From assembly GCA_021810175.1 (NCBI GenBank), contig JAJZJJ010000021.1, forward strand, positions 1 through 14,412: a stretch of DNA of 14,412 bases, written 5' to 3'. Below are positions 7,344 through 14,412 of the stretch, piece after piece. Source of the DNA: Acidobacteriota bacterium (GTDB lineage Bacteria; Acidobacteriota; Terriglobia; Terriglobales; Acidobacteriaceae). Every line of letters starts with the position of its first letter. Position 1 is the stretch's first letter. The position numbers and the translations under genes were made by a program. The notes under the pieces are model-generated. The model was not told the origin of the DNA, searched no databases, and worked only from the letters and a program-made list of their open reading frames with translations.

Positions 7344-7654
7344 CCTCGGCCTCCGGCGGGCGGCATAACCGCTAGCCTGCTCTATCTTTCCTATCTTCCC
7401 ATCCCGGCCGCCGTCGCGTCCGCAGACACACTTCAGCGTTTTCGCTTCATGTGCTTACAAGAGAAACGCTTCCCGGTGGCTCCTTCCTTAAGAACAAGCC
7501 ACTCCAACTGCCGTCGATCTGTCTACGTATGAACCGAATGCGCCCTATCGCATTATCTGACGCGATCCACCGCTCTCCCGCTCATCAGCTCAGATACACT
7601 GGCGTCCGAACATCCCGACGCCTCCCAGTCGCATCCGCACACACGGAGACTTAC
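7344..7654. other. 311-base divergent intergenic region
   Basis: The region separates the propeller lipoprotein (minus) from the CPBP protease (plus). I see no gene: the open frame upstream of the protease start lacks a ribosome site and has no family-like content. A tandem purine motif on the minus strand (7381-7400, GGAAGATAGGAAAGATAGA) may affect the lipoprotein promoter. A TACACT hexamer at 7595-7600 could be a -10 for the protease, but no matching -35 is present. A weak hairpin (GCGTTTT with AAACGC, about 7436-7469) is also there. Confidence 0.4.
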
Positions 7655-8410
7655 ATGGCCCTCGCCGCCATTCTGCTTATACTCTGCCTTCTTCCTTTTG
7701 CCTGGTTTCTTCGCAACGATCCAGCCGATTACCGCGCCTTCAAAGCGCTCACCCGCACAGAAGACCGCCAGCGCCGTTTCCGCATCTGGACGCTGAAGAG
7801 CTTCCTGCTCTTCGGCTGCGTCAGCCTCATCTCCCTCGCCATCCTTGGCCGGCTCTCCGCGCTCGTCTCCCTGCCGCCGGAGTTCCTCCGTCTCGCCACG
7901 TTTTTCCACGACCACGGCCCCAGCCAGGCAGGCATGACCGGCTTTCTCATCGGCACCACCAGCGCCATCGTCTTTGGTCTCATCATCGGGATCCTCGCCG
8001 CCCGCCGCAAAAAGAAAAAACAGGCCCTAAAGCCTGTCACCATCGGCGATATTGCCCCTCTCCTGCCCCGCAACTGGCCTGAAATCGCCCACGGAGCTCT
8101 TCTGTCCGTCAACGCCGGCTTCAGTGAGGAACTCTACTTCCGCCTGCTTTTGCCCCTCCTGTTTGCCATCCTCATCGGCCACGCCGTCCCGGCTTTCGTA
8201 CTCGCTGCCATCATCTTCGGCCTCGCCCATTTTTATCAGGGCATCGCCGGGGTCATCGCCACCACCATCCTCGGCATCCTGCTCACCCTCACCTACCTCT
8301 TCACCGGAACCATCTGGGCCGCCGTCGGTGCTCACGCCTTCCTCGACCTCATCGGCCTCGTCATCCGCCCATCGCTCGCCCGCATCTTCGCGCGCCCACA
8401 ACCGGCCTGA
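7655..8410 (+). CDS. CPBP-family intramembrane metalloprotease (CAAX protease/Abi type)
   Basis: The 251-residue polytopic membrane protein has the signature motifs of the family: EELYFR (Glu158-Glu159 to Arg163), FGLAH (Phe188 to His192) and HAFLD (His227 to Asp231), which together form the metal site in the Rce1-like fold. Membrane segments lie near 2-19, 47-65, 96-116, 145-155, 165-190, 196-215 and 218-237. A basic loop RRKKKKQ at 117-123 fits the inside-positive rule. The start at 7655 is chosen because GGAG lies six bases upstream and the membrane helix begins at once. Substrate is unknown; members range from prenyl-protein proteases to bacteriocin self-immunity and membrane-stress proteins. 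It stands alone and ends 17 bases from the convergent DUF2203 gene. Confidence 0.85.
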   Translation: MALAAILLILCLLPFAWFLRNDPADYRAFKALTRTEDRQRRFRIWTLKSFLLFGCVSLISLAILGRLSALVSLPPEFLRLATFFHDHGPSQAGMTGFLIGTTSAIVFGLIIGILAARRKKKKQALKPVTIGDIAPLLPRNWPEIAHGALLSVNAGFSEELYFRLLLPLLFAILIGHAVPAFVLAAIIFGLAHFYQGIAGVIATTILGILLTLTYLFTGTIWAAVGAHAFLDLIGLVIRPSLARIFARPQPA

Positions 8411-8427
8411 TTACGCTCCAACCAGCC

Positions 8428-8862
8428 TTAGTTTGTCTTGTCCGGATTCCCCGCCCCGAACCGCCCCTCCACCGGCTGTCGCCCGCGAAATCCTTCCTCG
8501 ACCGAATGCCAGAACTCGATCTTCTCTTCGCCCAGCTTCCAGCACAGCAGCACAATCTCGCCGTCCAGATACGCCGGAAAGTCCAGCAGTCCCATATTCA
8601 GGTCTTTCACCTGCACGCCGATTGCGTCGATCTCCTCCACGGCATCCTTGGCCCGCTGCACCAGGCCGGTCATCGCTGCCTTTTTCTCCTGCACCTCGCT
8701 GACGTTTACCATCGTGCCGCCGGCCAGAAAAATCCGCCGGGCGAGCTCCTGCAGTTCCTCTTCCACCGTCTCGGCGGCCTCTTTTGCTTCCATCGCCCGC
8801 TTCAGCAGCGCTTCGATCGTCGGCAGCAGCAATTGCGCTTCGTCCAGCGTGAAAGTCTTCAT
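8428..8862 (-). CDS. DUF2203 family protein, unknown function
   Basis: The 144-residue soluble protein has a helical N-terminal half (residues 5-85, Glu/Ala/Lys-rich, coiled-coil-like) and the conserved C-terminal signature of DUF2203: KDLNMGLLDFP (86-96), LLCWKLGE (105-112), FWHS (117-120) and GFRGRQP (124-130). The Trp, His and Arg in these motifs suggest a binding or catalytic site, but no function is established to my knowledge. It starts three bases after the nadA stop with GGGGA upstream inside the nadA end, so it is very likely translated from the nadA message. It ends 17 bases from the convergent protease gene with no visible terminator between. Confidence 0.85.
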   Translation of the reverse strand: MKTFTLDEAQLLLPTIEALLKRAMEAKEAAETVEEELQELARRIFLAGGTMVNVSEVQEKKAAMTGLVQRAKDAVEEIDAIGVQVKDLNMGLLDFPAYLDGEIVLLCWKLGEEKIEFWHSVEEGFRGRQPVEGRFGAGNPDKTN

Positions 8863-8865
8863 TCG

Positions 8866-10008
8866 CTATCCCCGAATTTCCAGCATCCGGTCCAGTGCCA
8901 CCCGCGCCCAGTACTTCACGCCCCAGTCCACCTGGATCCGGTTCACCACTTGCCCGTTCACCAGGTTCTCCAGCGCCCACGCCAGATGTCCCGGGCTGAT
9001 GCGATACATTGTCGTGCACAGACACCCGGTATCGTCCAGGGTAATAATCCGTTTGTCCTTCCCGGCAAACTTCTTCGCCAGCCGGTTCACCAGGTGAATC
9101 TCCGTCCCGATGGCAAACATCGTGCCCTCCGGCGCCTGTTCCACCTCGGCAATAATCCGCTCCGTTGAGCCCAGCGCATCCGCCTTCTGGCAGACCTCCC
9201 AGCGGCACTCCGGATGCACCACCACTCGAATTCCCGGATACTTCGCCCGCACTATATCCACGTGCTCCGGCAAAAAGCGTTGATGCACCGAGCAATGCCC
9301 CTTCCACAGAATCACTTTCGCCGCGCGCAGCTTCTCCGGCGTCACCCCGCCACCAATCTGCCACGGGTCAAACACCACCATCTCATCCAGCGAAATCCCC
9401 ATCGCATACGCCGTGTTCCGCCCCAGATGCTGGTCCGGCAAAAACAGAATTTTCTCCGCCCGCGCAAACGCCCACTCAAACGCCTTGCCCGCGTTTGACG
9501 ACGTACACACCAGGCCGCCGCGCTCCCCGCAAAACGCCTTGATCGCCGCCGTCGAGTTCATATACGTCAGCGGAATCACGTTCTTCTCATCCAACCCCGC
9601 GCGCACCAGCGTCTCCCAGCACGCCTCTACCTGGCTGATCTCCGCCATATCCGCCATCGAGCAACCGGCATTCATGTCCGGCAAAATCACCTGCTGGTCG
9701 TCGCGCCCAAGCACATCCGCGCTCTCGGCCATAAAATGCACGCCGCAGAACACGATATATTTCGCCGGCGTCTCCGCCGCAATCTTCGAAAGCTTGTAGC
9801 TGTCGCCCGTAAAGTCCGCGAATCGCACCACTTCGTCGCGCTGGTAGTGGTGCCCCAGCAGAACCGCCGTCGCGCCCAGCGCTTCCCGCGCCGCCGAAAT
9901 CCGGTCATCCATGCTGTGATCCGGCATCGCCAGGTAATCATCTAGCGAGCACGTCTGCCCCGCGACCACTTCCGTCGCAGACACTTCTGTTTCTACAATT
10001 CCATTCAC
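8866..10008 (-). CDS. nadA: Quinolinate synthase NadA (4Fe-4S)
   Basis: NadA condenses iminoaspartate with dihydroxyacetone phosphate to give quinolinate in NAD synthesis; the iminoaspartate comes from NadB. In the 380-residue form the substrate-site motif LGHHYQRDE lies at 51-59, VHFMAE at 90-95 and HPEC at 265-268. The three likely cluster ligands are Cys116 (AGCSMAD), Cys239 (GHCSVHQ) and Cys329 (TGC). Their spacing (123 and 90 residues) resembles the longer Bacillus type more than the E. coli type. I chose the GTG at 10008 because AAGGCGG sits about seven bases upstream. The open frame extends to a TTG at 10068 with no ribosome site. DUF2203 follows three bases downstream. Confidence 0.95.
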   Translation of the reverse strand: MNGIVETEVSATEVVAGQTCSLDDYLAMPDHSMDDRISAAREALGATAVLLGHHYQRDEVVRFADFTGDSYKLSKIAAETPAKYIVFCGVHFMAESADVLGRDDQQVILPDMNAGCSMADMAEISQVEACWETLVRAGLDEKNVIPLTYMNSTAAIKAFCGERGGLVCTSSNAGKAFEWAFARAEKILFLPDQHLGRNTAYAMGISLDEMVVFDPWQIGGGVTPEKLRAAKVILWKGHCSVHQRFLPEHVDIVRAKYPGIRVVVHPECRWEVCQKADALGSTERIIAEVEQAPEGTMFAIGTEIHLVNRLAKKFAGKDKRIITLDDTGCLCTTMYRISPGHLAWALENLVNGQVVNRIQVDWGVKYWARVALDRMLEIRG

Positions 10009-10286
10009 GCGTAAGCCGCCTTCAGTCCAGCCGTAACGTTCAGCTTTGGACGGGGATGTTGAAAGCAATTCCAGGTTGCAGCCAGTTCACTGCACCGCTC
10101 TGCGGCGCCCAACCGGCGGGGTTGTTGCAACCGTTCCCTTATTCAATGGATGCGCCTCGCTTATAAGCGGTCGCAGCCATAAAATAAGTGTAATCCAACC
10201 GGCGCCCTCCAACGTATGTCCTGCAGCGGCCAGACACCGGTCGGCAGATTCCGGATCCTGCCCGCTCGCAGGTATCATAAAAGTTC
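10009..10286. promoter_or_regulatory. Divergent nadA / tat intergenic region with short repeats
   Basis: This 278-base gap feeds both directions. Arms CAACC (10110-10114), GGTTG (10120-10124) and CAACC (10128-10132) can form two mutually exclusive hairpins. A ten-base direct repeat CCAACCGGCG occurs at 10109-10118 and 10195-10204. GCTTATAAGC (10159-10168) is a perfect palindrome that could hold a minus-strand -10 (TATAAG) for nadA. TAAAAT (10180-10185) could be a plus-strand -10. TATCAT (10273-10278) lies eight bases before the tatA/B ATG. No good -35 boxes accompany them. Confidence 0.35.
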
Positions 10287-10892
10287 ATGCACTTCGGCGA
10301 TTACACATTCATTGCAATTCTGGCCCTCGTCCTCTTCGGCCCCAAACGCCTGCCGGAAATCGCACGTCAGGCTGGCCGCCTCATGATGGAGTTTCGCCGC
10401 GCCAGCAACGAATTCAAAATGCAGATGGAAGAGGAGCTTCGCAACCTCGAGGAAGAGGATCGCCGCAAGAAACTCCAGGAAGCCGCGGCCAATACCGGCG
10501 ATCTTGCTGAACACCACGCCCTGCCCGCCGAAACCAGCTACTCCGAGACCCCCGCCGATGCCGAATCCCGGGACGCAGCCCACGCTTCCCTGCCCTACAC
10601 ACCACCCTCGCCCGATGAGGAATGCATCGACCCCGTAGACCTGCTCGACACACCGCAGACCCAAACCGGAGACCTCTACCAGGAGGAATGGCAGGACATC
10701 GGATCAGAAACCCTGGCCGAAGACCACGGCCCCGAAATCTCTGCCGAATCCCCAGAAGCGTCGTCGGTCTCCTATCTACCCTCCGATGAGCCGTCTATGC
10801 CCATCACGGCCCAGAGCAGCCGCATCGAGCAGCCCACGACTCCGCAGGACCCCGTCCGGCCAGAAAGCGACCCGGCCATCCACCATGCCTGA
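10287..10892 (+). CDS. tatA: Twin-arginine translocase TatA/TatB-family protein with long acidic tail
   Basis: TatA/B proteins work with TatC to move folded proteins across the inner membrane. The first 45 residues have the family plan: a short membrane helix (6-17), the FGPKRLPE hinge at 17-24 and an amphipathic helix (24-45, RQAGRLMMEFRRASNEFK). Asp5 takes the place of the N-terminal Glu or Gln typical of TatB or TatA. The remaining 155 residues are acidic, Pro/Ser/Thr-rich and probably disordered, longer than in TatA and more TatB-like; tatB is an equally fair symbol. No second tatA/B gene is adjacent. No ribosome site precedes the ATG; TATCAT eight bases upstream allows a leaderless message. 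It overlaps the tatC start by eight bases. Confidence 0.88.
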   Translation: MHFGDYTFIAILALVLFGPKRLPEIARQAGRLMMEFRRASNEFKMQMEEELRNLEEEDRRKKLQEAAANTGDLAEHHALPAETSYSETPADAESRDAAHASLPYTPPSPDEECIDPVDLLDTPQTQTGDLYQEEWQDIGSETLAEDHGPEISAESPEASSVSYLPSDEPSMPITAQSSRIEQPTTPQDPVRPESDPAIHHA

Positions 10893-11691
10893 TATTGTCG
10901 ATCGCGCACGGAATGCCGTCTCCGAACGCGCAGAACTCCCCGGCATGACCCTCATGGAGCACCTCGAGGAGCTTCGCCGCCGCATCATCCGCTCTACCCT
11001 GTCCATCGGCGTCGGCTTCGTCATCGCCTACGTCTTCCATACGCAGATTTACGGATTCATGCAGCGCCCCATCGTCTTCGCGCTCGCAGCCCACCATCTG
11101 CCCACGGAACTCGTCTATCACAACCCCATCGACCCCTTTAACATGTACCTCGAGATCAGCCTCATGGTGGGCTGCATCCTTGTTTCTCCCTACATCCTCT
11201 ACCAGGTCTGGATGTTCATTTCCCCCGGCCTCTATGCGCACGAAAAGCGCTACGTCATGCCCTTCATGGCCTCCACCGTCGGCCTCTTTCTTGCTGGCGC
11301 TTACTTCGGCTACCGCTGGGTCTATCCCGAATCGCTTGAATTTCTCCTTGGCTACAGCAATCAGTTCCGCCCGCTCATTGAAATCAACGAGTATACCCAC
11401 CTTTTTCTCACCGTAATCCTGGGCCTCGGCATCACCTTTGAGCTGCCGATTGTCGTCATGTTCCTCTCGCTCTTTGGCATCGTCTCGCCCAAATTCCTCT
11501 GGAAGAACTTCCGCTACGCCGTCCTGGTCATCTTCATCATCGCGGCCATCATCACGCCCACGCCGGACATTCTCACCATGTGCGTCTTCGCCACCCCGAT
11601 GCTCACCCTCTACCTGCTAAGCATCGGCATTTCGTTCATGGTCCACCCGGCCCGCCGCAAAGCACGCCGGGAAGCGCAAGGCAAATCCTGA
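10885..11691 (+). CDS. tatC: Twin-arginine translocase subunit TatC
   Basis: TatC is the six-helix receptor that recognises twin-arginine signal peptides. The 268-residue protein shows the cytoplasmic N-terminal motif MEHLEELRRR (24-33), the periplasmic loop and second-helix block SPYILYQVWMFISPGLYAHEKR (101-122), Glu186 in FELP, matching the conserved in-membrane glutamate, and TPTPD (224-228) before the last helix. Length is normal. The ATG at 10885 overlaps the end of tatA/B by eight bases with no own ribosome site, suggesting translational coupling. The open frame extends further upstream, but that stretch is the shifted frame of tatA/B. terC follows after 27 bases. Confidence 0.96.
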   Translation: MPDIVDRARNAVSERAELPGMTLMEHLEELRRRIIRSTLSIGVGFVIAYVFHTQIYGFMQRPIVFALAAHHLPTELVYHNPIDPFNMYLEISLMVGCILVSPYILYQVWMFISPGLYAHEKRYVMPFMASTVGLFLAGAYFGYRWVYPESLEFLLGYSNQFRPLIEINEYTHLFLTVILGLGITFELPIVVMFLSLFGIVSPKFLWKNFRYAVLVIFIIAAIITPTPDILTMCVFATPMLTLYLLSIGISFMVHPARRKARREAQGKS

Positions 11692-11718
11692 CCCCGGGCA
11701 CCATCCCAGACTTCGCAC

Positions 11719-12579
11719 GTGATCTTCTTCGCTCTCATCGTCGGCGCCTTGCTCTTCATCGACTTGGGCATTCTGCACCGCAAAGGCCATAGCGCATCTC
11801 CGCGCGCCGCCTGGCTCTGGACCATCTTCATCATCCTTCTTGCCGGTGCCTATGCCGCTTATACCGGGTGGCATCTCGGTCGCGAACCCGGCCTCGAATT
11901 CGCCTCCGGCTACCTCATCGAAGCCTCGCTCAGCATCGACAATCTTTTCGTCTTCCTCATCCTCTTCCGCGCCCTCGACATCGGCGAAGAACAGCAGCAC
12001 CGCATCCTGCTGTGGGGAATCTTCGGCGCGATCGTACTGCGCGCTCTCTTCATCGTCGTTGGCGTGCATCTTCTTGGCCGCTTCGTCTGGGTGCAATACA
12101 TCTTCGGAGTCATCCTGCTCATCGCCGCATTGCGCCTGCTTCTCATCCACGCGCACAAGCAACGCCCCTCAGGCCCTGTCCGCTGGCTCCAGCATCACGG
12201 CCTGCGCCGCCTTCCGGATGGCCGCCTCGTGCTCGCCTCTTTCCTGCTCGTCATCCTCGCCGTCGAACTCACCGACCTCGTCTTCGCCCTCGACTCCATC
12301 CCCGCCGTCCTCGCAGTTACCCGCTCGCCGATGATCGCCTGGACCTCCAATGTCTTCGCCATCCTCGGCCTGCGCTCCCTCTACTTCGTCCTCGCCGGCC
12401 TCCTCGACCGCTTCCACCTGCTCCACTATGGCCTCGGCATTATCCTCGCCTTTGTCTCCCTCAAAATGCTCGCCGCCCACTGGGTCCACATTCCCACCCT
12501 CGTCTCCCTCTGCGTCATCCTGGCGACAGTAGCGGCCTTCATCGCCCTCAGCCTCGCCCGCAAACCCGCCCACACGTAG
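11719..12579 (+). CDS. TerC/Alx-family integral membrane protein (probable manganese handling)
   Basis: The 286-residue protein has about eight or nine membrane helices and the acidic in-membrane motifs of the family: LFIDLGIL (Asp15), EASLSIDNLFVF (Glu68, Asp74, Asn75) and ELTDLVFALDSIPAVLA (Glu183, Asp186, Asp192). Relatives such as Alx and Bacillus TerC are linked to Mn(II) export and to metal loading of secreted enzymes. Whether this one exports Mn is inferred. The start is GTG at 11719 with no clear ribosome site. It follows tatC by 27 bases, which leaves no room for a manganese riboswitch of the kind found ahead of some terC genes. It ends two bases from the convergent nadB stop. Confidence 0.88.
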   Translation: MIFFALIVGALLFIDLGILHRKGHSASPRAAWLWTIFIILLAGAYAAYTGWHLGREPGLEFASGYLIEASLSIDNLFVFLILFRALDIGEEQQHRILLWGIFGAIVLRALFIVVGVHLLGRFVWVQYIFGVILLIAALRLLLIHAHKQRPSGPVRWLQHHGLRRLPDGRLVLASFLLVILAVELTDLVFALDSIPAVLAVTRSPMIAWTSNVFAILGLRSLYFVLAGLLDRFHLLHYGLGIILAFVSLKMLAAHWVHIPTLVSLCVILATVAAFIALSLARKPAHT

Positions 12580-12581
12580 AG

Positions 12582-14138
12582 CTATTCTGGCGCCGAAGGC
12601 GCGTCCGCCCGTGCGGCCAGCACCACCACCGAATGCTTCCCATACCGCGCATCATCTCTTTGCGGAAAATCATTCCGAAAATGCGCCCCGCGACTTTCCT
12701 CCCGCGCCAGCGCCGACCGTACAATCAGCTTCGCCACAGCATGCAGATGTCCCAGCTCCAGCGCATCCCTCCGCAACTCAGCCTCACCTGCCTCCTCGCG
12801 CGCTAAAAACGCCTCCGCCTCTCGCAATCCCTCCGCGTCTCGCAGCAATCCGGCCTTTTGCCACATCATCTGTTGCAAATCCGCCTTCGCAAACGCCGGC
12901 CGCCGCCCCAGCTTCGCTTCACCCAGTCCCGCGCCCATCAGCTCCGGCTCCTCGCGCATTGCTCTTGCCGCGCGAGCGCCAAACACCAGTCCCTCCAGCA
13001 GCGAATTGCTCGCCAGGCGGTTCGCCCCATGCACCTCCGTGCACGCCACCTCGCCCGCCGCGTAAAGTCGCTTCAGAGACGTCCTTCCATCCACATCCGT
13101 CCGCACTCCGCCCATCAGGTAATGTGCCGCCGGCCGCACCGGGATCAAATCCCTCTCCAGACGCAGCCCATGATCGGCCAGAAACGCCGATATCCCCGGA
13201 AACCGCACCGCCAGATCCATCCCCGTTACATGCCGCATATCCAGAAACACTGTCCGCGGCTCACCCTCCGGTCCCATCCCCTCGCGCGTAATCGCCCGCG
13301 CCACCACGTCCCGCGGAGCCAGCTCCAGCAGCGGATGGTACCGCTCCATAAACCGCTCACCCGCCGCATTCCGCAGATAAGCGCCCTCGCCGCGCAACGC
13401 CTCCGAAAGCAGAAACCGCTGCACCCCCGGCAAACTCAGCGCCGTCGGATGAAACTGGTAAAACTCCATGTCTTCAATCTCGGCCCCCGCATACGCCGCC
13501 ATCGCAATCCCGTCGCCCGTCGCCACGGCCGGGTTCGTCGTATCGCTGTACACCTGGCCAGCGCCGCCGCTGGCCAGCAACACTCCCCGCGCCCGCGCTT
13601 CCGTCACACGTCCAGCGCGATCCAGCAGGTCCACGCCCACCACCGCGTCTCCATCCACGCGCAGCGCAATCGTCGAGGTCCACTCCCGCAGAACGATGTT
13701 CTTCTCCGCCTGCGCGTGTGCCAGCAGCGCCCGCCCAATCTCCGCACCCGTCGCATCCCCATGCGCATGCAAGATCCGATTCCGGCTGTGCGCGCCCTCA
13801 CGCGTCAGCATCAGCTCGCCATTCTCGCGGTCAAAATGCGTGTCCCACTGCAACAGCTCCTGCACCCGCAGCGGACCTTCCTCCACCAGCACCCGCGCCG
13901 CTTCACGGTTCACGAGCCCGTCGCCCGCAGCCACCGTATCCTCCAGGTGCAACGCCACGTCCTCTGGACCGCTCATCGCCACTGCGATCCCGCCCTGCGC
14001 ATACGAGGTGTTCGATTCCCCCAGCGCTTCCTTGGTCACCACCAGCACGCGCCCTGCGCGCGCCAGTTCAATCGCGGCGCGCAATCCCGCAATCCCCGCG
14101 CCCACCACTACAAACTCGAACGTCTCTACGTCTGCCAT
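12582..14138 (-). CDS. nadB: L-aspartate oxidase NadB (FAD enzyme)
   Basis: NadB oxidises L-aspartate to iminoaspartate, the substrate of NadA. The 518-residue protein starts [19 protein letters not shown], giving the FAD-binding GAGIAG at residues 13-18. Active-site residues line up with E. coli NadB by spacing: Glu114 (TREGAHS), His230 (QFHPT), Arg276 (APRDVVARA), His339 (AAHYLMGG) and Arg374 ([13 protein letters not shown]). The spacing to Arg374 and to Arg276 is identical to E. coli, which separates it from succinate dehydrogenase flavoproteins. The C-terminal helical domain is complete (RNDFP near 488). The start at 14138 is where homology begins; the frame is open to 14267 but that would overlap aroB. 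It is not in an operon with nadA. Confidence 0.95.
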   Translation of the reverse strand: MADVETFEFVVVGAGIAGLRAAIELARAGRVLVVTKEALGESNTSYAQGGIAVAMSGPEDVALHLEDTVAAGDGLVNREAARVLVEEGPLRVQELLQWDTHFDRENGELMLTREGAHSRNRILHAHGDATGAEIGRALLAHAQAEKNIVLREWTSTIALRVDGDAVVGVDLLDRAGRVTEARARGVLLASGGAGQVYSDTTNPAVATGDGIAMAAYAGAEIEDMEFYQFHPTALSLPGVQRFLLSEALRGEGAYLRNAAGERFMERYHPLLELAPRDVVARAITREGMGPEGEPRTVFLDMRHVTGMDLAVRFPGISAFLADHGLRLERDLIPVRPAAHYLMGGVRTDVDGRTSLKRLYAAGEVACTEVHGANRLASNSLLEGLVFGARAARAMREEPELMGAGLGEAKLGRRPAFAKADLQQMMWQKAGLLRDAEGLREAEAFLAREEAGEAELRRDALELGHLHAVAKLIVRSALAREESRGAHFRNDFPQRDDARYGKHSVVVLAARADAPSAPE

Positions 14139-14253
14139 CTGTTTTGAACCTATCACTGCTTCCAGTATTTCTGATGCGCCACGCCTCCGCCCGCTGCAAA
14201 CACTCCTCAACTCAACCGAAAGCCACCCTGCGTGCTGCGATACGATGAAAACT
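14139..14253. promoter_or_regulatory. Short divergent nadB / aroB intergenic region
   Basis: This 115-base gap separates the two divergent starts. Neither gene has a clear ribosome site. TACGAT (14241-14246) ends seven bases before the aroB ATG at 14254 and could be a -10 giving a leaderless message. On the minus strand TAGGTT lies eight bases before the nadB ATG but matches a -10 poorly. No convincing -35 is seen in either direction. Confidence 0.3.
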
Positions 14254-14412
14254 ATGGCTCGCACCATCCCCGTTGATATTCCCGGAGCAAACTACACCGT
14301 TCATCTCGGCAGTGGACTCCTGCCCCACGTCGGCACGCGTCTCCGCAAGCTCACGGGCAATACCGGCCGCATTTTTGTCGTCACCGCGCCCGAAATCTGG
14401 TCCCTCTGGGGC
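14254..14412 (+). CDS. aroB: 3-dehydroquinate synthase AroB, N-terminal fragment (cut by window edge)
   Basis: AroB converts DAHP to 3-dehydroquinate, the second step of the shikimate pathway. The 53 residues present ([19 protein letters not shown] and onward) show the family's opening beta strands, the xYxVxxGxGLL pattern at 13-23 and the first nucleotide-fold strand RIFVVTAP (39-46). An in-frame ATG also exists three codons upstream at 14245; neither start has a ribosome site. About 300 further residues should lie beyond the edge. The call rests on a short fragment, though the pattern is characteristic. Confidence 0.85.
   Translation, partial: MARTIPVDIPGANYTVHLGSGLLPHVGTRLRKLTGNTGRIFVVTAPEIWSLWG

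Noticed and set aside
10009..10068. Upstream TTG start extending nadA by 20 codons
   Set aside because: No ribosome site precedes it, while AAGGCGG is well placed for the GTG at 10008. It remains possible but less likely.
11692..11718. A manganese riboswitch (yybP-ykoY) ahead of terC
   Set aside because: Only 27 bases separate tatC from terC, far too short for that element.
11868..12806. A 312-codon plus-strand open frame over terC
   Set aside because: It is a shifted frame of terC with Arg/Pro/His-rich content and no ribosome site. It also runs through the nadB 3' end.
12858..14147. A 429-codon plus-strand open frame opposite nadB
   Set aside because: It is a high-GC antisense shadow: composition is dominated by Arg, His, Pro and Gln, there is no family-like motif, and nadB with all its active-site residues occupies the other strand.

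Overview
The window is GC-rich (roughly 60 percent by eye) bacterial chromosome made almost entirely of housekeeping genes. The organism is most likely an acidobacterium of the class Terriglobia (Acidobacteriaceae type). This is inferred from protein character and gene mix: paired b and b' ATP synthase subunits, a DUF2203 protein, lipoproteins with a seven-bladed YVTN-type propeller or SH3 domains, and a TatA/B-like protein with a long acidic tail. I have no database match, so the placement is an inference. I see no phage, insertion sequence, CRISPR array, tRNA or rRNA.

Layout. Positions 1-2735 (minus) hold the front part of an F-type ATP synthase operon, read b', b, delta, alpha, with alpha running off the left edge; subunits a and c are not beside it. 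Positions 2736-2972 carry a good candidate promoter for that operon. On the plus strand the same gap holds a candidate small RNA of about 85 nt, with promoter and a strong terminator that abuts the hflX stop codon. Positions 2973-4760 (minus) hold hfq followed by hflX. Positions 4973-7343 (minus) hold two lipoprotein genes, a seven-bladed propeller followed by an SH3-domain protein of unknown role. A lone CPBP-type membrane protease (7655-8410, plus) converges on a nadA-DUF2203 pair (8428-10008, minus). Divergent from nadA is a tatA/B-tatC-terC cluster (10287-12579, plus), which converges on nadB with a 2-base gap (12582-14138, minus). aroB begins at 14254 on the plus strand and leaves the right edge.

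How the genes relate. The ATP synthase operon and the Tat translocon are linked only through membrane energetics. nadA and nadB supply the two steps from aspartate to quinolinate for NAD synthesis but lie apart, on either side of the tat-terC cluster. The most suggestive association is terC directly behind tatC: TerC proteins have been tied to manganese handling and to metal loading of secreted enzymes, and Tat exports folded, often metal-bearing proteins.

I found no convincing undescribed multi-gene system. The items most worth a second look are the convergent small-RNA candidate beside hfq-hflX, the tat-terC linkage, the structured hfq upstream region, and the SH3 lipoprotein with its unassigned C-terminal domain.
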